64,000 nt of DNA from Nocardioides sp. Root1257 (GCF_001425175.1 NZ_LMDV01000008.1:1101494-1165493), one strand, 5' to 3'; numbered from the stretch's first letter, positions 26,589-35,027 are shown. Notes: generated by a model from the sequence alone, not told the origin. Numbers and translations are program-made.

Positions 26589-27173
26589 ATGACTCTTGCC
26601 CTGCCCACCCCTCTACCCGCTCTGGCACGCGCCTGCGGCCGCACCGGCGCCCGGGTCGCCCTCAGCGGCGCCCTCGCCGTCGGCATCCTCACCTCGGCGC
26701 CGACCTCCGACGCGCACGGCGCCGTCGCCGCGACCCACGCGACCGCCTCAACCGTCGCCGCGACGGAGCGCCAGCAGCCGAAGCACCACCGGCCGAGGCA
26801 CTCCAAGGTCTTCCGCGCGATGTCCACCGCGGTCGCCCAGAAGGGTGACCCCTACGCGTACGGCGCGGCCGGGCCCAACCGGTTCGACTGCTCCGGCCTG
26901 ACCTACTACAGCTTCCGCCGCGCCGGCATCCACGGCATCCCGCGGACCTCGTCGGCGCAGGCGCACTTCGCGCGGCACATCTCGCGCGGCGCCATGAAGC
27001 GCGGCGACCTGATGTTCTTCACCGACGGCGGCGGCGTCTACCACGTCGGCGTGTACGCCGGCTGGAAGCATGGTCGCCGGCTGGTCCTGCACGCGCCGTA
27101 CTCCGGCACCCGCGTGCGCACCGACCCCGTGTGGACCAACAGCTGGTTCCCGGGCACCCTGCGCGGTCGCTGA
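26589..27173 (+). CDS. NlpC/P60-family cell-wall endopeptidase
   Basis: A 194-aa secreted hydrolase. The N-terminus (residues 1-45) is a signal peptide, followed by a short basic linker (QQPKHHRPRHSK). The NlpC/P60 domain fills residues 75-194 with Cys101 in RFDCSGLTYYSFR, His152 in VYHVGVYAG and His168 in VLHAPYSG as catalytic triad. It would cleave peptidoglycan stem peptides. Upstream lies a c-di-AMP riboswitch, so expression should follow c-di-AMP and osmotic/wall stress. Confidence 0.94.
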   Translation: MTLALPTPLPALARACGRTGARVALSGALAVGILTSAPTSDAHGAVAATHATASTVAATERQQPKHHRPRHSKVFRAMSTAVAQKGDPYAYGAAGPNRFDCSGLTYYSFRRAGIHGIPRTSSAQAHFARHISRGAMKRGDLMFFTDGGGVYHVGVYAGWKHGRRLVLHAPYSGTRVRTDPVWTNSWFPGTLRGR

Positions 27174-27188
27174 GGGGCGGGCGGGGGA

Positions 27189-27785
27189 TCAGCTGAACGT
27201 GAAGGAGGCCAGCCCCTCCGCGATCAGCTTCTCCCGCTCTGCCGCCGGCATCTTCGGGTCCAGGGTGTAGCGGATGGTGGTCTCGTAGCCGCTGTCCCGG
27301 ACGGCGAAGACGTCCTCCGTGGCGTACCGGTCCCGCTTGCCGGCGACGTGGTAGAACTTCACGCCGTCGATCTCCTGGTCGGGCAGGCGCTGGTAGCCCT
27401 TGCGCTCGTACGAGCCCTTCACGGCGTCGTACAGGAGGTCCAGCGGCAGCGTCGGGCCGGCGTACTCCAGGGCCGTGAGGGTGACGCTGCTGGTGAAGTC
27501 GGGCGAGGCGGCGTCGACGGAGAAGTCGACGATCTTGCCGGTCGTCTTCCAGCCCTGCGGGGCGTTCATCGTCGCGTTCGACATCTTCAGCTGCTGCCCG
27601 GTGGCCGGTGCCACGCTCGGCGACGCGTCATCGGACGGCGACGCCGACGAGCTGCCGTCGGAGGATGTCGCCGAGGGCGACGTGGTGGGGTCGGCGTTCG
27701 TGCCAGGGTCGTCGTCGTTGCACCCGGCGAGGGCGAAGGCGAGGCCGAGGGCGGCGATGGCGACGACAGCACGGGGGCGGGACAC
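27189..27785 (-). CDS. Putative lipoprotein of unknown function
   Basis: A 198-aa protein with a lipobox: ALGLAFALAGC, Cys at about residue 22. A Ser/Thr/Asp/Pro-rich linker (residues about 25-60) precedes a folded domain (MNAPQGWKTTGKIVDFSV, YERKGYQRLPDQEIDGVKFY, FAVRDSGYETTIRYTLDPKM) resembling small PsbP/LpqN-like surface lipoprotein domains. I do not recognise a specific function. The GTG start at 27785 was chosen because the signal sequence begins there. It is divergent from the type VII-like genes across a 171-base gap with an inverted repeat. Confidence 0.75.
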   Translation of the reverse strand: MSRPRAVVAIAALGLAFALAGCNDDDPGTNADPTTSPSATSSDGSSSASPSDDASPSVAPATGQQLKMSNATMNAPQGWKTTGKIVDFSVDAASPDFTSSVTLTALEYAGPTLPLDLLYDAVKGSYERKGYQRLPDQEIDGVKFYHVAGKRDRYATEDVFAVRDSGYETTIRYTLDPKMPAAEREKLIAEGLASFTFS

Positions 27786-27838
27786 GGTGCCTCCTGGTGG
27801 TCCGAGAACGTCGGGGTCACCCTTCCCCGCGCGGGCGC

Positions 27839-27882
27839 GCGACAAAACCGGGGGAGACGGTGCGGCCGGGAGGTTTTGTCGC
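27839..27882. promoter_or_regulatory. Perfect inverted repeat in a divergent intergenic region
   Basis: GCGACAAAACC (27839-27849) and GGTTTTGTCGC (27872-27882) are perfectly complementary with 22 bases between. They lie between the lipoprotein start and the type VII-like gene start. The AT core stands out in this GC-rich DNA. Centre-to-centre spacing is 33 bases, about three helical turns, which suits a dimeric regulator or a looped pair; a hairpin in RNA is also possible. Confidence 0.5.
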
Positions 27883-27956
27883 CGCGCCAACGGGGGAGGT
27901 GGGCCTGCGAGGGCGCTGCGGCGCGAACGGACTCTTTCTTCGGGGGAAGCGCAGAG

Positions 27957-28349
27957 ATGACGACAGGACCACTGGACATCCTGACGATGCTGGGGCTGCC
28001 AGAAGCCCTGGTGAACTCGTGCAGGGACATCCTCGAGACGCATGCCGGTGAGATCCACAAGGCCGGCCCGACCACGATCAACGGGGTCTTCGGCGGCTCG
28101 GACGCCGGCGCCGACCTCGACAACCAGGTCAGCATCGCGCACCAGCACGTGAAGGACGCGCTCAACGAGATGGTCGAGGGCCTGCGGGGCTACGCGACGA
28201 ACCTCAACGAGTTCTCGCGGCACCTCAACGACACCGACCTCCAGGCCGCGGCCGACCTGACGCCGAGCCGCAAGAACGAGCTCGCGGACGCCGCGTCGCA
28301 CCTGAACTCGCACGACTTCCACGGCGACCGCTCGGGAGGTGAGGGCTGA
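27957..28349 (+). CDS. Small helical protein, type VII secretion (WXG100/Esp)-like
   Basis: A 130-aa protein without a signal peptide or membrane helix. It appears largely helical (LPEALVNSCRDILETHAGEI, VSIAHQHVKDALNEMVEGLR, ATNLNEFSRHLNDTDLQAAA) with a central Gly-rich turn. Size and helical-hairpin pattern suit WXG100-like or Esp-type substrates, but no WXG motif is present. It overlaps the next gene (TGATG), and the two are clearly an operon. No ESX core genes (eccB, eccC, eccD) are in the window. Family uncertain. Confidence 0.6.
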   Translation: MTTGPLDILTMLGLPEALVNSCRDILETHAGEIHKAGPTTINGVFGGSDAGADLDNQVSIAHQHVKDALNEMVEGLRGYATNLNEFSRHLNDTDLQAAADLTPSRKNELADAASHLNSHDFHGDRSGGEG

Positions 28350-29665
28350 TGGTCCGCGGACCGCAGGCCGAGCGCCTGACCAAGGCCGTCACCGGCGGCA
28401 ACCCCGGTGTCGTGAACTCCGCCGCCATGGAGTGGCAGAAGTGCAGCGACGTGCTCACGGATGTGGGCTACTACCTCCGGGGTGCGGCGGGCACCGTCAA
28501 GTGGGCGATCGGCGGCGAGACCGGTCCGGCCGTGGACGCCGCCTTCCAGAAGTCCGCCGACGCCATGGAGGCCAAGGCGCAGGTGCTGCTCAAGGGCCAC
28601 CACGCCCTCCGGGGCGCCGGCGACGCGATCCAGACGGCGATCGACCACGAGGCGAAGCTCGAGGACATGTCCTCACCGACGCCGTACCGCGCCCCCGGCA
28701 ACAACGCGACCGACGAGGAGCTCGCCAAGGAGGCCACGAGCAAGTCGAAGGAGACGGCGTTCGCCAACGCCTTCGCCGCGCAGGAGGAGAAGGCGCGCGC
28801 CCACGCCGACGCCCTCGACGAGGCCCTGGGCAAGTCGTCGACGACGATGAAGGAGATCCACGGCGAGCCCGATCCGCCGCCTCCGCCCCCGCCGCCCAGC
28901 AGCGCACCCACCCGGTCCGGCGGCGGCTCAGCCGGGGTCGGGCCCATGTCGACCTCGACCATCGGCAGCGCTCACGCCGACCCGGACAGCGGGACGACCG
29001 GCAGCGAGCCGAAGCACCCGCCGCGCGACCCCACCACGACCGTCGACTACGTGCCCAACAACACCGGCGGCACCGGCGGCGACGACACCCCGTCCGTCGA
29101 CGGCGGCTCGTCCTTCCCCGGCACCCCGATCGGCGGAGCCGAGATCGCCGGACCCGGCGGCTCGTCCGGCCCGGGCCTCGGCGTCCTCGGCGCCGGCGCG
29201 GGTGGCGGCGCGGCCGCCGGCCTGATCGGCGCCCGGCTCACCAACGCCCTGCGCGGCGGCGGCCTGCTCCCGGGCTCGGGTGGCGCGGCCGCCACGGCCG
29301 GTCGTGGCACCGCCTCGAGTGCCGTCCGCGGCATCGGCAGCTCGGCGCGCACCGGAGGCGCCGGCACCCTCGGACGCAGCGGCGCTGCCTCGACGGCCGC
29401 AGGCAAGTCCGCGACCTCCGGCACGTCCGGCCGTTCGGGAGCCGGTGCGACCGGCCGCTCGGGCTCCGGCGGTCGCGGTGGCTCCGGCTCCGGTGGTCGT
29501 GGCGGCTCGGGCGGACGCAGCGGGTCGGGCGGACGCTCCGGCGCCGGCCCCACCGGCCGCTCCGGTCGCGGCAAGGACGACGAGAAGGGCAAGAAGAAGG
29601 AGCTCTTCGACGTGGGTGAGGACTGGGTCGACGACGAGGGAGCCGCCCCCGGCGTCCTCGACTGA
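28349..29665 (+). CDS. PPE-like/type VII secretion substrate with Gly-Ser-Arg-rich tail
   Basis: A 438-aa protein. Residues 1-170 are helical (AMEWQKCSDVLTDVGYYLRG, AVDAAFQKSADAMEAKAQVL) like the N-terminal domain of PPE-like substrates. A DPPPPPPPP hinge near residue 173 leads to a long low-complexity region: Gly/Asp/Thr, then Gly/Ala, then GRSGSGGRGGS-type repeats to about residue 410. The end is EDWVDDEGAAPGVLD, which I recall from other actinobacterial PPE-like proteins. It probably works with the upstream helical protein. A strong hairpin terminator follows. Confidence 0.65.
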   Translation: MVRGPQAERLTKAVTGGNPGVVNSAAMEWQKCSDVLTDVGYYLRGAAGTVKWAIGGETGPAVDAAFQKSADAMEAKAQVLLKGHHALRGAGDAIQTAIDHEAKLEDMSSPTPYRAPGNNATDEELAKEATSKSKETAFANAFAAQEEKARAHADALDEALGKSSTTMKEIHGEPDPPPPPPPPSSAPTRSGGGSAGVGPMSTSTIGSAHADPDSGTTGSEPKHPPRDPTTTVDYVPNNTGGTGGDDTPSVDGGSSFPGTPIGGAEIAGPGGSSGPGLGVLGAGAGGGAAAGLIGARLTNALRGGGLLPGSGGAAATAGRGTASSAVRGIGSSARTGGAGTLGRSGAASTAAGKSATSGTSGRSGAGATGRSGSGGRGGSGSGGRGGSGGRSGSGGRSGAGPTGRSGRGKDDEKGKKKELFDVGEDWVDDEGAAPGVLD

Positions 29666-29673
29666 GCTCGGGC

Positions 29674-29745
29674 AGGGATAGTCCCTGACGTTCTGGTCCG
29701 CCGATGGCACTCGGCAGGACCATTCCGTCAGGGACTATCCCTTTT
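29674..29745 (+). terminator. Rho-independent terminator with long bipartite stem
   Basis: AGGGATAGTCCCTGACG (29674-29690) and its exact complement (29726-29742) form a perfect 17-bp outer stem. Inside, GGTCC/GGACC and CCGA/TCGG extend the helix to a small apical loop. TTTT follows at 29742-29745. It ends the type VII-like operon and insulates the Tad pilus operon; the symmetric arms could also act on minus-strand transcripts. Confidence 0.85.
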
Positions 29746-29757
29746 CAGTCTCGTTCG

Positions 29758-29766
29758 TTGTCCACA
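29758..29766 (+). promoter_or_regulatory. Isolated DnaA-box-like 9-mer
   Basis: TTGTCCACA matches the preferred DnaA box of high-GC actinobacteria exactly. It is a single copy, 78 bases before tadA, in a gap that also holds the Tad promoter. One 9-mer may occur by chance, and no cluster is visible nearby, so an origin is not suggested. Confidence 0.3.
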
Positions 29767-29843
29767 GGTAGCGATCTCGGGCTGTTTCGCCGGGGTGGCT
29801 GCAGGCAACACTGGCTGCGAAGGATCCATCTCGGGAGACCTCC

Positions 29844-31136
29844 ATGTCGCTGACCCACCCCTCGGCCCACCCCGCGGTACGCCGTACCTCTGACGGCGCC
29901 GGCGCGCACGACGAGCTCGTCGAGCACCTCGACCAGCAGGTCCGCGAGCACGTACGCCGGGAGGGCGTCGACCCGCAGCGCGAGGCGGCCCTGGTCCGCC
30001 GGATCGCCGAGGGCGTCGTCCGCGAGCACGACGACCGCAGCCTGACCGGCGTGGTCGCTCCGGTGCCCGACGTCGGCGTGATGGTCGGCGAGCTGGTCGC
30101 CCGGGTGTCCGGGTTCGGACCGCTCCAGCCGTTCCTCGACGACGACAGCGTCGAGGAGGTCTGGATCAACGACCCGAGCCGGGTCTTCATCGCCCGCAAC
30201 GGCCGGCACGAGCTGACGACGCTGGTGCTGACCAGCGCCCAGGTCCAGGAGCTGGTCGAGCGGATGCTGAAGTCGTCCGGACGCCGCATCGACATGAGCA
30301 GCCCCTTCGTCGACGCCATGCTCCCCGAGGGGCACCGGCTGCACGTCGTCCTCGAGGGCATCAGCCGTGGCTTCTCGGCCGTCAACATCCGCAAGTTCGT
30401 GCTGCGCGCCGGTCGGCTGAGCCAGCTGGTCGAGCTCGGCAGCATGACGCCGTCCGCGGCGGCGTTCCTCGAGGCGTCGGTCCGCGCCGGGCTCAACATC
30501 CTGGTCGCCGGCTCGACGCAGGCCGGCAAGACCACCCTGCTCAACTGCCTCGCGGCCGCGATCCCGGGCGGGGACCGGATCGTGTCGGCCGAGGAGGTCT
30601 TCGAGCTCCGCTTCCCGCACCCCGACTGGGTCGCGCTGCAGACCCGGCAGTCCGGCCTCGAGGGCACCGGCGAGATCCAGCTCCGCGACCTCGTCAAGGA
30701 GAGCCTGCGGATGCGGCCGAGCCGGATCATCGTCGGTGAGGTCCGCGCCGAGGAGTGCCTCGACCTGCTGCTCGCGCTCAACGCCGGCCTGCCCGGCATG
30801 TGCACCATCCACGCCAACAGCGCGCGCGAGGCGCTGGTCAAGATGTGCACCCTGCCGCTGCTGGCAGGCGAGAACATCTCCGCCCGCTTCGTGGTCCCGA
30901 CGGTGGCGTCGTCGGTCGACCTCGTGGTCCACCTCGGCATCGACGAGCGCGGCGTGCGCCGGGTCAACGAGATCGTGGGCGTCCCCGGCCGCGTCGAGCA
31001 GGACGTCATCGAGACCGAGCCGGTCTTCGTGCGACGCGGCGGTGAGCTGCAGCGCGCAGGCGGCCTGCCACCGCACCAGGAGCGCTACGAACGCGTCGGC
31101 ATCGACGTGCACCGGATCGTGGCCGGGGCCCCGTGA
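29844..31136 (+). CDS. tadA: Tad pilus assembly ATPase TadA/CpaF
   Basis: A 430-aa secretion ATPase of the GspE/CpaF group. The N-terminal domain (residues about 1-200) contains GFGPLQPFLDDDSVEEVWIN, the family opening. Walker A is GSTQAGKTTLL (Lys229); the Asp box lies in IVSAEEVFELRFPHPDW, where EE replaces the usual ED; the Walker B region is RPSRIIVGEVR, and the His box includes GMCTIHANSAREAL. It powers assembly of the Flp pilus with TadB and TadC encoded next. First gene of a seven-gene operon. Confidence 0.95.
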   Translation: MSLTHPSAHPAVRRTSDGAGAHDELVEHLDQQVREHVRREGVDPQREAALVRRIAEGVVREHDDRSLTGVVAPVPDVGVMVGELVARVSGFGPLQPFLDDDSVEEVWINDPSRVFIARNGRHELTTLVLTSAQVQELVERMLKSSGRRIDMSSPFVDAMLPEGHRLHVVLEGISRGFSAVNIRKFVLRAGRLSQLVELGSMTPSAAAFLEASVRAGLNILVAGSTQAGKTTLLNCLAAAIPGGDRIVSAEEVFELRFPHPDWVALQTRQSGLEGTGEIQLRDLVKESLRMRPSRIIVGEVRAEECLDLLLALNAGLPGMCTIHANSAREALVKMCTLPLLAGENISARFVVPTVASSVDLVVHLGIDERGVRRVNEIVGVPGRVEQDVIETEPVFVRRGGELQRAGGLPPHQERYERVGIDVHRIVAGAP

Positions 31137-31149
31137 TGGAGGTGCAGTG

Positions 31150-32004
31150 ATGGGCGCGCTGGTCGGGCTCGGGGTGGGGATCGGGCTGCTGCTCGTCTGG
31201 AGCGCCTTCCTCCTGCCCCGCCGGCCGCGCGATGCGGCACCGACCTCGCGGCGTACGTCGGACCTGCTCGCGCGGGCCGGCCTCGGCCAGGTGTCCGTGA
31301 CCGGCTTCGTGGTGCTCTGCGTGGTCTGCGGCGTCGCGACGACGCTGGTGATGCAGGTCGTCTCGGGCACGCCGCCGGTGGCCCTCGCGTTCGGTGCGAT
31401 GGGCGCCTACCTGCCGGTGGCGATCGTGGCGGGGCGGGCTCGGCGCCGACAGGCGGAGCTCGCCGAGGTGTGGCCGGAGGCGGTCGACAACCTGACCTCC
31501 GCCGTACGCGCCGGCATGTCGCTGCCCGATGCGCTCGCCGGGCTGGCCGTGCGTGGCCCTGCTCCTCTGCGGGAGGCGTTCGACCAGTTCGCGCTGGACT
31601 ACCAGGTGACCGGCCGGTTCGGGGAGTCCCTCGACCGGCTGAAGGCGCGGCTGGCCGACCCGGTCGGCGACCGGGTCGTGGAGGGTCTGCGGATCGCCCG
31701 CGAGGTCGGCGGCGGCGAGCTCGGCCGCCTGCTGCGCAACCTGTCGACCTACCTGCGCGAGGACGCGCGGACCCGCTCCGAGATGGAGGCGCGCCAGGCC
31801 TGGACGGTCAACGGCGCCCGGCTCGCCGTCGCGTCGCCCTGGCTGGTCCTCCTGCTGATGTCCTTCCAGTCCGACGTCATCCATCGCTACGCCTCGCCGG
31901 TCGGCGTCTTCGTGCTCGCGCTCGGCGCGGGCCTGTGCCTGGTCGCCTACCGGTCGATGATGCGGATCGGCCGGCTCCCCGTCGAACGCCGGATCCTCTC
32001 GTGA
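31150..32004 (+). CDS. tadB: Tad pilus inner-membrane platform protein TadB
   Basis: A 284-aa membrane protein with a type II secretion F domain (EVWPEAVDNLTSAVRAGMSL, RIAREVGGGELGRLLRNLST). Hydrophobic helices lie at residues about 4-20, 55-95 and 220-275. It forms the inner-membrane platform driven by TadA. A strong ribosome site (GGAGGTG, 31139-31145) precedes the ATG; the frame is open upstream only as a shadow of tadA. It overlaps tadC by four bases (GTGA). Confidence 0.92.
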   Translation: MGALVGLGVGIGLLLVWSAFLLPRRPRDAAPTSRRTSDLLARAGLGQVSVTGFVVLCVVCGVATTLVMQVVSGTPPVALAFGAMGAYLPVAIVAGRARRRQAELAEVWPEAVDNLTSAVRAGMSLPDALAGLAVRGPAPLREAFDQFALDYQVTGRFGESLDRLKARLADPVGDRVVEGLRIAREVGGGELGRLLRNLSTYLREDARTRSEMEARQAWTVNGARLAVASPWLVLLLMSFQSDVIHRYASPVGVFVLALGAGLCLVAYRSMMRIGRLPVERRILS

Positions 32005-32936
32005 GCCCGGCGATGTGGGGCGCGCTCCTCGGTGCCTCGACGGCCGCCGGGCTGCTTCTCGTCGCCGCGCGCGTCCGCGCCATCCGCCGCCCGCAGCTGG
32101 CCGTGCGCGTGCTGCCCTACCTGCGCGACCTGCCCCTCCTCGGCGACACCGGGCCTCGCGCCGCGCCGGCCCCGACCTCGGCAGCGGTCGGGGTCTTCGG
32201 TCCGCTGCTCCGTTCCGCGGCCGACTCGGTCGAGCGGGTGCTGGGTGGAGCGACGTCGGTACGCCGGCGCCTCGACCGCGCCGGGATCGACAAGACGGTC
32301 CACGAGCTCCGCATCGAGCAGGTGGTCTGGGGCCTGGTGGCGTTCGCCGCCACGGCCGCCGTCGCGTTGCTGCGGATGCTGACGCACCCCGGTTCGGTCG
32401 TGCTCTGGCTGCTCGCGTGCGCGATCGCCTTCGTCGCCGGCGTCCTCGCCCGCGACACCCACCTCACGTCCCAGGTGCGCACCCGCGAGCGGAAGATCCT
32501 CGCGGAGTTCCCGACGATCGCCGAGCTGCTGGCGCTGGCCGTGGCGGCGGGGGAGAGCCCGGTCATGGCCCTCGACCGCGTCGTGCGTCGCAGCGGCGGC
32601 GAGCTCTCCCGCGAGCTCGGCCAGGTGCTCTCCGCGATCCGGACGGGCGAGCCCGTCAGCTCTGCTTTCGACGCCATGGCCGCGACCAGCGGGCTGCCGA
32701 TCGTGTCCCGCTTCGCGCAGGGGGTCGCGGTCGCCGTCGAGCGCGGCACCCCGCTCGCCGACGTGCTGCACGCGCAGGCTGCCGACGTACGCGACGCCGG
32801 CCGTCGCGAGCTGATCGAGACCGCCGCCCGCAAGGAGGTCCTGATGATGGTCCCCGTTGTCTTCCTGGTGCTGCCGGTGACCGTGCTCTTCGCCTTCTGG
32901 CCCGGCGTCGTGGGCCTCTCCCTGACCGCTCCCTGA
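32001..32936 (+). CDS. tadC: Tad pilus inner-membrane platform protein TadC
   Basis: A 311-aa membrane protein, the second F-domain subunit: EFPTIAELLALAVAAGESPV, LSRELGQVLSAIRTGEPVSS and RFAQGVAVAVERGTPLADVL. Helices are at about 7-22, 112-150 and 280-305. The GTG at 32001 overlaps the tadB stop; an ATG at 32013 is an alternative start. It pairs with TadB as the membrane base of the pilus motor. Confidence 0.92.
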   Translation: MSPAMWGALLGASTAAGLLLVAARVRAIRRPQLAVRVLPYLRDLPLLGDTGPRAAPAPTSAAVGVFGPLLRSAADSVERVLGGATSVRRRLDRAGIDKTVHELRIEQVVWGLVAFAATAAVALLRMLTHPGSVVLWLLACAIAFVAGVLARDTHLTSQVRTRERKILAEFPTIAELLALAVAAGESPVMALDRVVRRSGGELSRELGQVLSAIRTGEPVSSAFDAMAATSGLPIVSRFAQGVAVAVERGTPLADVLHAQAADVRDAGRRELIETAARKEVLMMVPVVFLVLPVTVLFAFWPGVVGLSLTAP

Positions 32937-32954
32937 CCTGAAAGGACAGGACTG

Positions 32955-33149
32955 ATGGAACACCTCACCCTCGCGCTGGCGAGGATCTACCTCACGGTGG
33001 TGGCCCCTCGGCCACGCGACGAGCGCGGTGACGTGCCGGGCTGGGTGATGATCACCGTGATGACCGCCGGGCTGGTCGTCGGCATCACCGCGATCGCAGG
33101 CCCGGCACTCCAGGACATGGTGTCCAACGCGCTCAACAAGGTGAAGTAG
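32955..33149 (+). CDS. Flp-type pilin (Tad major pilin candidate)
   Basis: A 64-aa protein. A basic leader (residues about 1-26, ending RPRDERGD) is followed by one hydrophobic helix (VPGWVMITVMTAGLVVGITA) and a short polar tail ending NALNKVK. Size and layout fit actinobacterial Flp pilins; a prepilin peptidase would cut before the helix, but none is encoded in this window. A strong ribosome site (GAAAGGA) lies at 32940-32946. The stop overlaps the next start by one base. Confidence 0.85.
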   Translation: MEHLTLALARIYLTVVAPRPRDERGDVPGWVMITVMTAGLVVGITAIAGPALQDMVSNALNKVK

Positions 33150-33538
33150 TGCCCCGGCGCGATCGGGGTCAGCGCGGGTCGGCGGTCGTCGACCTCGTGC
33201 TGGTCCTGGTCGTGCTGGTGCCCGTCTTCCTCGGGATCCTCCAGGTGGCCCTGGTGCTGCTGGTGCGCAACACGCTCGCGTCCGCCGCCTCCGAGGGAGC
33301 GCGGTACGCCGCGACGCTCGACCGCGGGCCCGAGGACGGCGCCGCCAGGACCCGTGACCAGATCGACGGTGCGATCTCGGGTCGCTTCGCCCAGGACGTA
33401 TCGGCGCGCCCGGCGAACGTCGACGGTGCCCCCGGTGTCGAGGTCACGGTCCGCGCCGTCGTGCCGGCGCTGGGCATCGGCGGGCCCGGCATCGCGCTCG
33501 AGGTGACCGGGCACGCGGTGGAGGAGCAACCGCCGTGA
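33149..33538 (+). CDS. TadE-family pseudopilin-like protein
   Basis: A 129-aa protein with a short basic N-terminus (PRRDRGQRGSAVVDLVLVLV), one N-terminal membrane helix with the conserved early acidic residue (Asp), and an exported domain (NTLASAASEGARYAATLDRG). This is the TadE-like fold (minor pilus components). GTG start overlapping the pilin stop; its own stop overlaps the next TadE-like gene by four bases. Confidence 0.88.
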   Translation: MPRRDRGQRGSAVVDLVLVLVVLVPVFLGILQVALVLLVRNTLASAASEGARYAATLDRGPEDGAARTRDQIDGAISGRFAQDVSARPANVDGAPGVEVTVRAVVPALGIGGPGIALEVTGHAVEEQPP

Positions 33539-33996
33539 CCCGGCGCGACCGCGGCGAGGACGGAAGCGCGCTGGTCGAGCTGAGCTGGCTCGGCATCCTG
33601 CTGCTGGTCCCGATGCTGTGGATCGTGGTCTCGGTCTTCGAGGTCCAGCGCGGTGCGTTCGCGGTCTCCGGCGCGGCCCGCGCGGCCGGTCGCGCCTACG
33701 CCCTTGCCCCGACCGACGCCGAGGGTCGTGCCCGGGCGCAGGCCGCCGCCCGCCAGGCGCTGGCCGACCAGGGCGTCGGCGACGCACCCCTGGACGTCGA
33801 GATCACCTGCACGCCGTACCCCCACGACTGCCACAGCGGCACCTCGGTCATCACCGTCGTCGTGTCCTCGCGCGTCGACCTGCCGCTGATGCCCGCGATG
33901 CTCGGCGGCGACGCCCCCAGCTTCGCGCTCGACTCGACGCACTCGGTGCCGATCGGCCAGTTCCAGGAAGTGGAGGCCGACGATGCGGCGCGGTGA
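33535..33996 (+). CDS. Second TadE-like pilus protein
   Basis: A 153-aa TadE-like protein: RGEDGSALVELSWLGILLLV is the TadE signature with an acidic residue five positions into the helix, followed by FAVSGAARAAGRAYALAPTD in the exported part and a Cys pair (CTPYPHDC) that may form a disulphide. It starts at a GTG overlapping the preceding gene and overlaps the TadG-like gene by 14 bases. Confidence 0.85.
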   Translation: MTRRDRGEDGSALVELSWLGILLLVPMLWIVVSVFEVQRGAFAVSGAARAAGRAYALAPTDAEGRARAQAAARQALADQGVGDAPLDVEITCTPYPHDCHSGTSVITVVVSSRVDLPLMPAMLGGDAPSFALDSTHSVPIGQFQEVEADDAAR

Positions 33997-34423
33997 GGAG
34001 GGCCAGACGACGGTGCTGATCGTCGGCCTCGCCCTGGTCCTGGCGATGGCGGTCGCGATGGTCGTCGACGTGTCCGCGGCCTACCTCCAGCGCCAGGGCC
34101 TCGACTCCGTCGCCGACGGAGCCGCCTTGCGCGCCGCCGACCTCGGCGCCACCGGCGAGGAGGTGTACGCCGGGGGCGTGCCGCGCGGTCGGCTCGACCT
34201 GAGCGTCGAGCGGGTCCGCGGGTCCGTGCGCGAGTTCCTCGCCGGCTCGGGTGCGTACGCCGACTACCCGGGCCTCTCGTTCGACGTGGACGTCGACACC
34301 GCGACGTCCACGGTCACCGTGCACGTCACCGCGCCGCTCGACCTCCCGCTCACGGTGCCCGGCTCGCCCGACGTCGCGACCATCGGCGCGACCGGGTCGG
34401 CGGTCGTGGTCGCCGAACGCTGA
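33983..34423 (+). CDS. TadG-like (Flp pilus assembly) protein
   Basis: A 146-aa protein starting MRRGEEGQTTVLIVGLALVL, the putative TadG/RvfG-type N-terminal membrane segment, then VDVSAAYLQRQGLDSVADGA, typical of this group, and an exported beta-rich tail. It is much shorter than proteobacterial TadG and lacks a VWA domain. Last gene of the Tad operon; 24 bases separate it from the nitroreductase gene. Confidence 0.85.
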   Translation: MRRGEEGQTTVLIVGLALVLAMAVAMVVDVSAAYLQRQGLDSVADGAALRAADLGATGEEVYAGGVPRGRLDLSVERVRGSVREFLAGSGAYADYPGLSFDVDVDTATSTVTVHVTAPLDLPLTVPGSPDVATIGATGSAVVVAER

Positions 34424-34447
34424 GCCGTCGGCCCTAGGGTGGCGGTC

Positions 34448-34996
34448 GTGGAGCTGGACGACGTCGCCGCCCTGATCAGACGCCCCGTCGTGCGCAGCTT
34501 CGACCCTGACCGGCCCGTCCCGGACGATGCCGTGGGCCGAATCCTCGAGGCCGCCCGCTGGACGGGGTCGGCCCGCAACCGGCAGCCCTGGCGGTTCGCG
34601 ACCGTCCGCGACCGGGCCACGCTCCGCGCGCTGGCCGGCCTCGGCGCCTACGCCCAGTTCGTGGCGGACGCCCCCGCCGTCCTGGTGGTCTCGTCGGTCC
34701 ACCACGAGTACGCCGACAGCGAGTTCGACGTCGGCCGGATCACCCAGTCGATCGTCCTCGCCGCAGCCGCGCTCGGCCTCGGCAGCTGCCCGGCGACCCT
34801 CTTCCCGGACGACAACGTCGGCGCGGCGCGCAGTCTCCTCGGCCTGCCCGAGGGCTGGCGCCCGCGCCACCTGCTCGCCCTCGGCTACCCGTCCGCGGGC
34901 CCGGTGACCGCGACCGGGGTCTCGGCGGTGCCGCGCGGACGGCGTACGGTCGAGGACCTCGTCCTGGAGGACGCCGGGCCGCCCGACGTCGGGTAG
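34448..34996 (+). CDS. Nitroreductase-family flavoprotein
   Basis: A 182-aa FMN-dependent nitroreductase-like protein: RRPVVRSFDPDRPVPDDAVG, then ARWTGSARNRQPWRFATV (the FMN-phosphate binding region), GRITQSIVLAAAALGLGSCP and the substrate-side LGLPEGWRPRHLLALGYP. It would reduce quinones or nitro compounds with NAD(P)H; the substrate is unknown. The GTG at 34448 is preferred; an in-frame GTG at 34439 is possible. Confidence 0.88.
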   Translation: MELDDVAALIRRPVVRSFDPDRPVPDDAVGRILEAARWTGSARNRQPWRFATVRDRATLRALAGLGAYAQFVADAPAVLVVSSVHHEYADSEFDVGRITQSIVLAAAALGLGSCPATLFPDDNVGAARSLLGLPEGWRPRHLLALGYPSAGPVTATGVSAVPRGRRTVEDLVLEDAGPPDVG

Positions 34997-35027
34997 GCGG
35001 TCCTCCTCTGACCCTGTGGAGGCTGTG

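Noticed and set aside
29758..29766. Replication origin signal
   Set aside because: Only one DnaA box is seen and neither dnaA nor dnaN is nearby.
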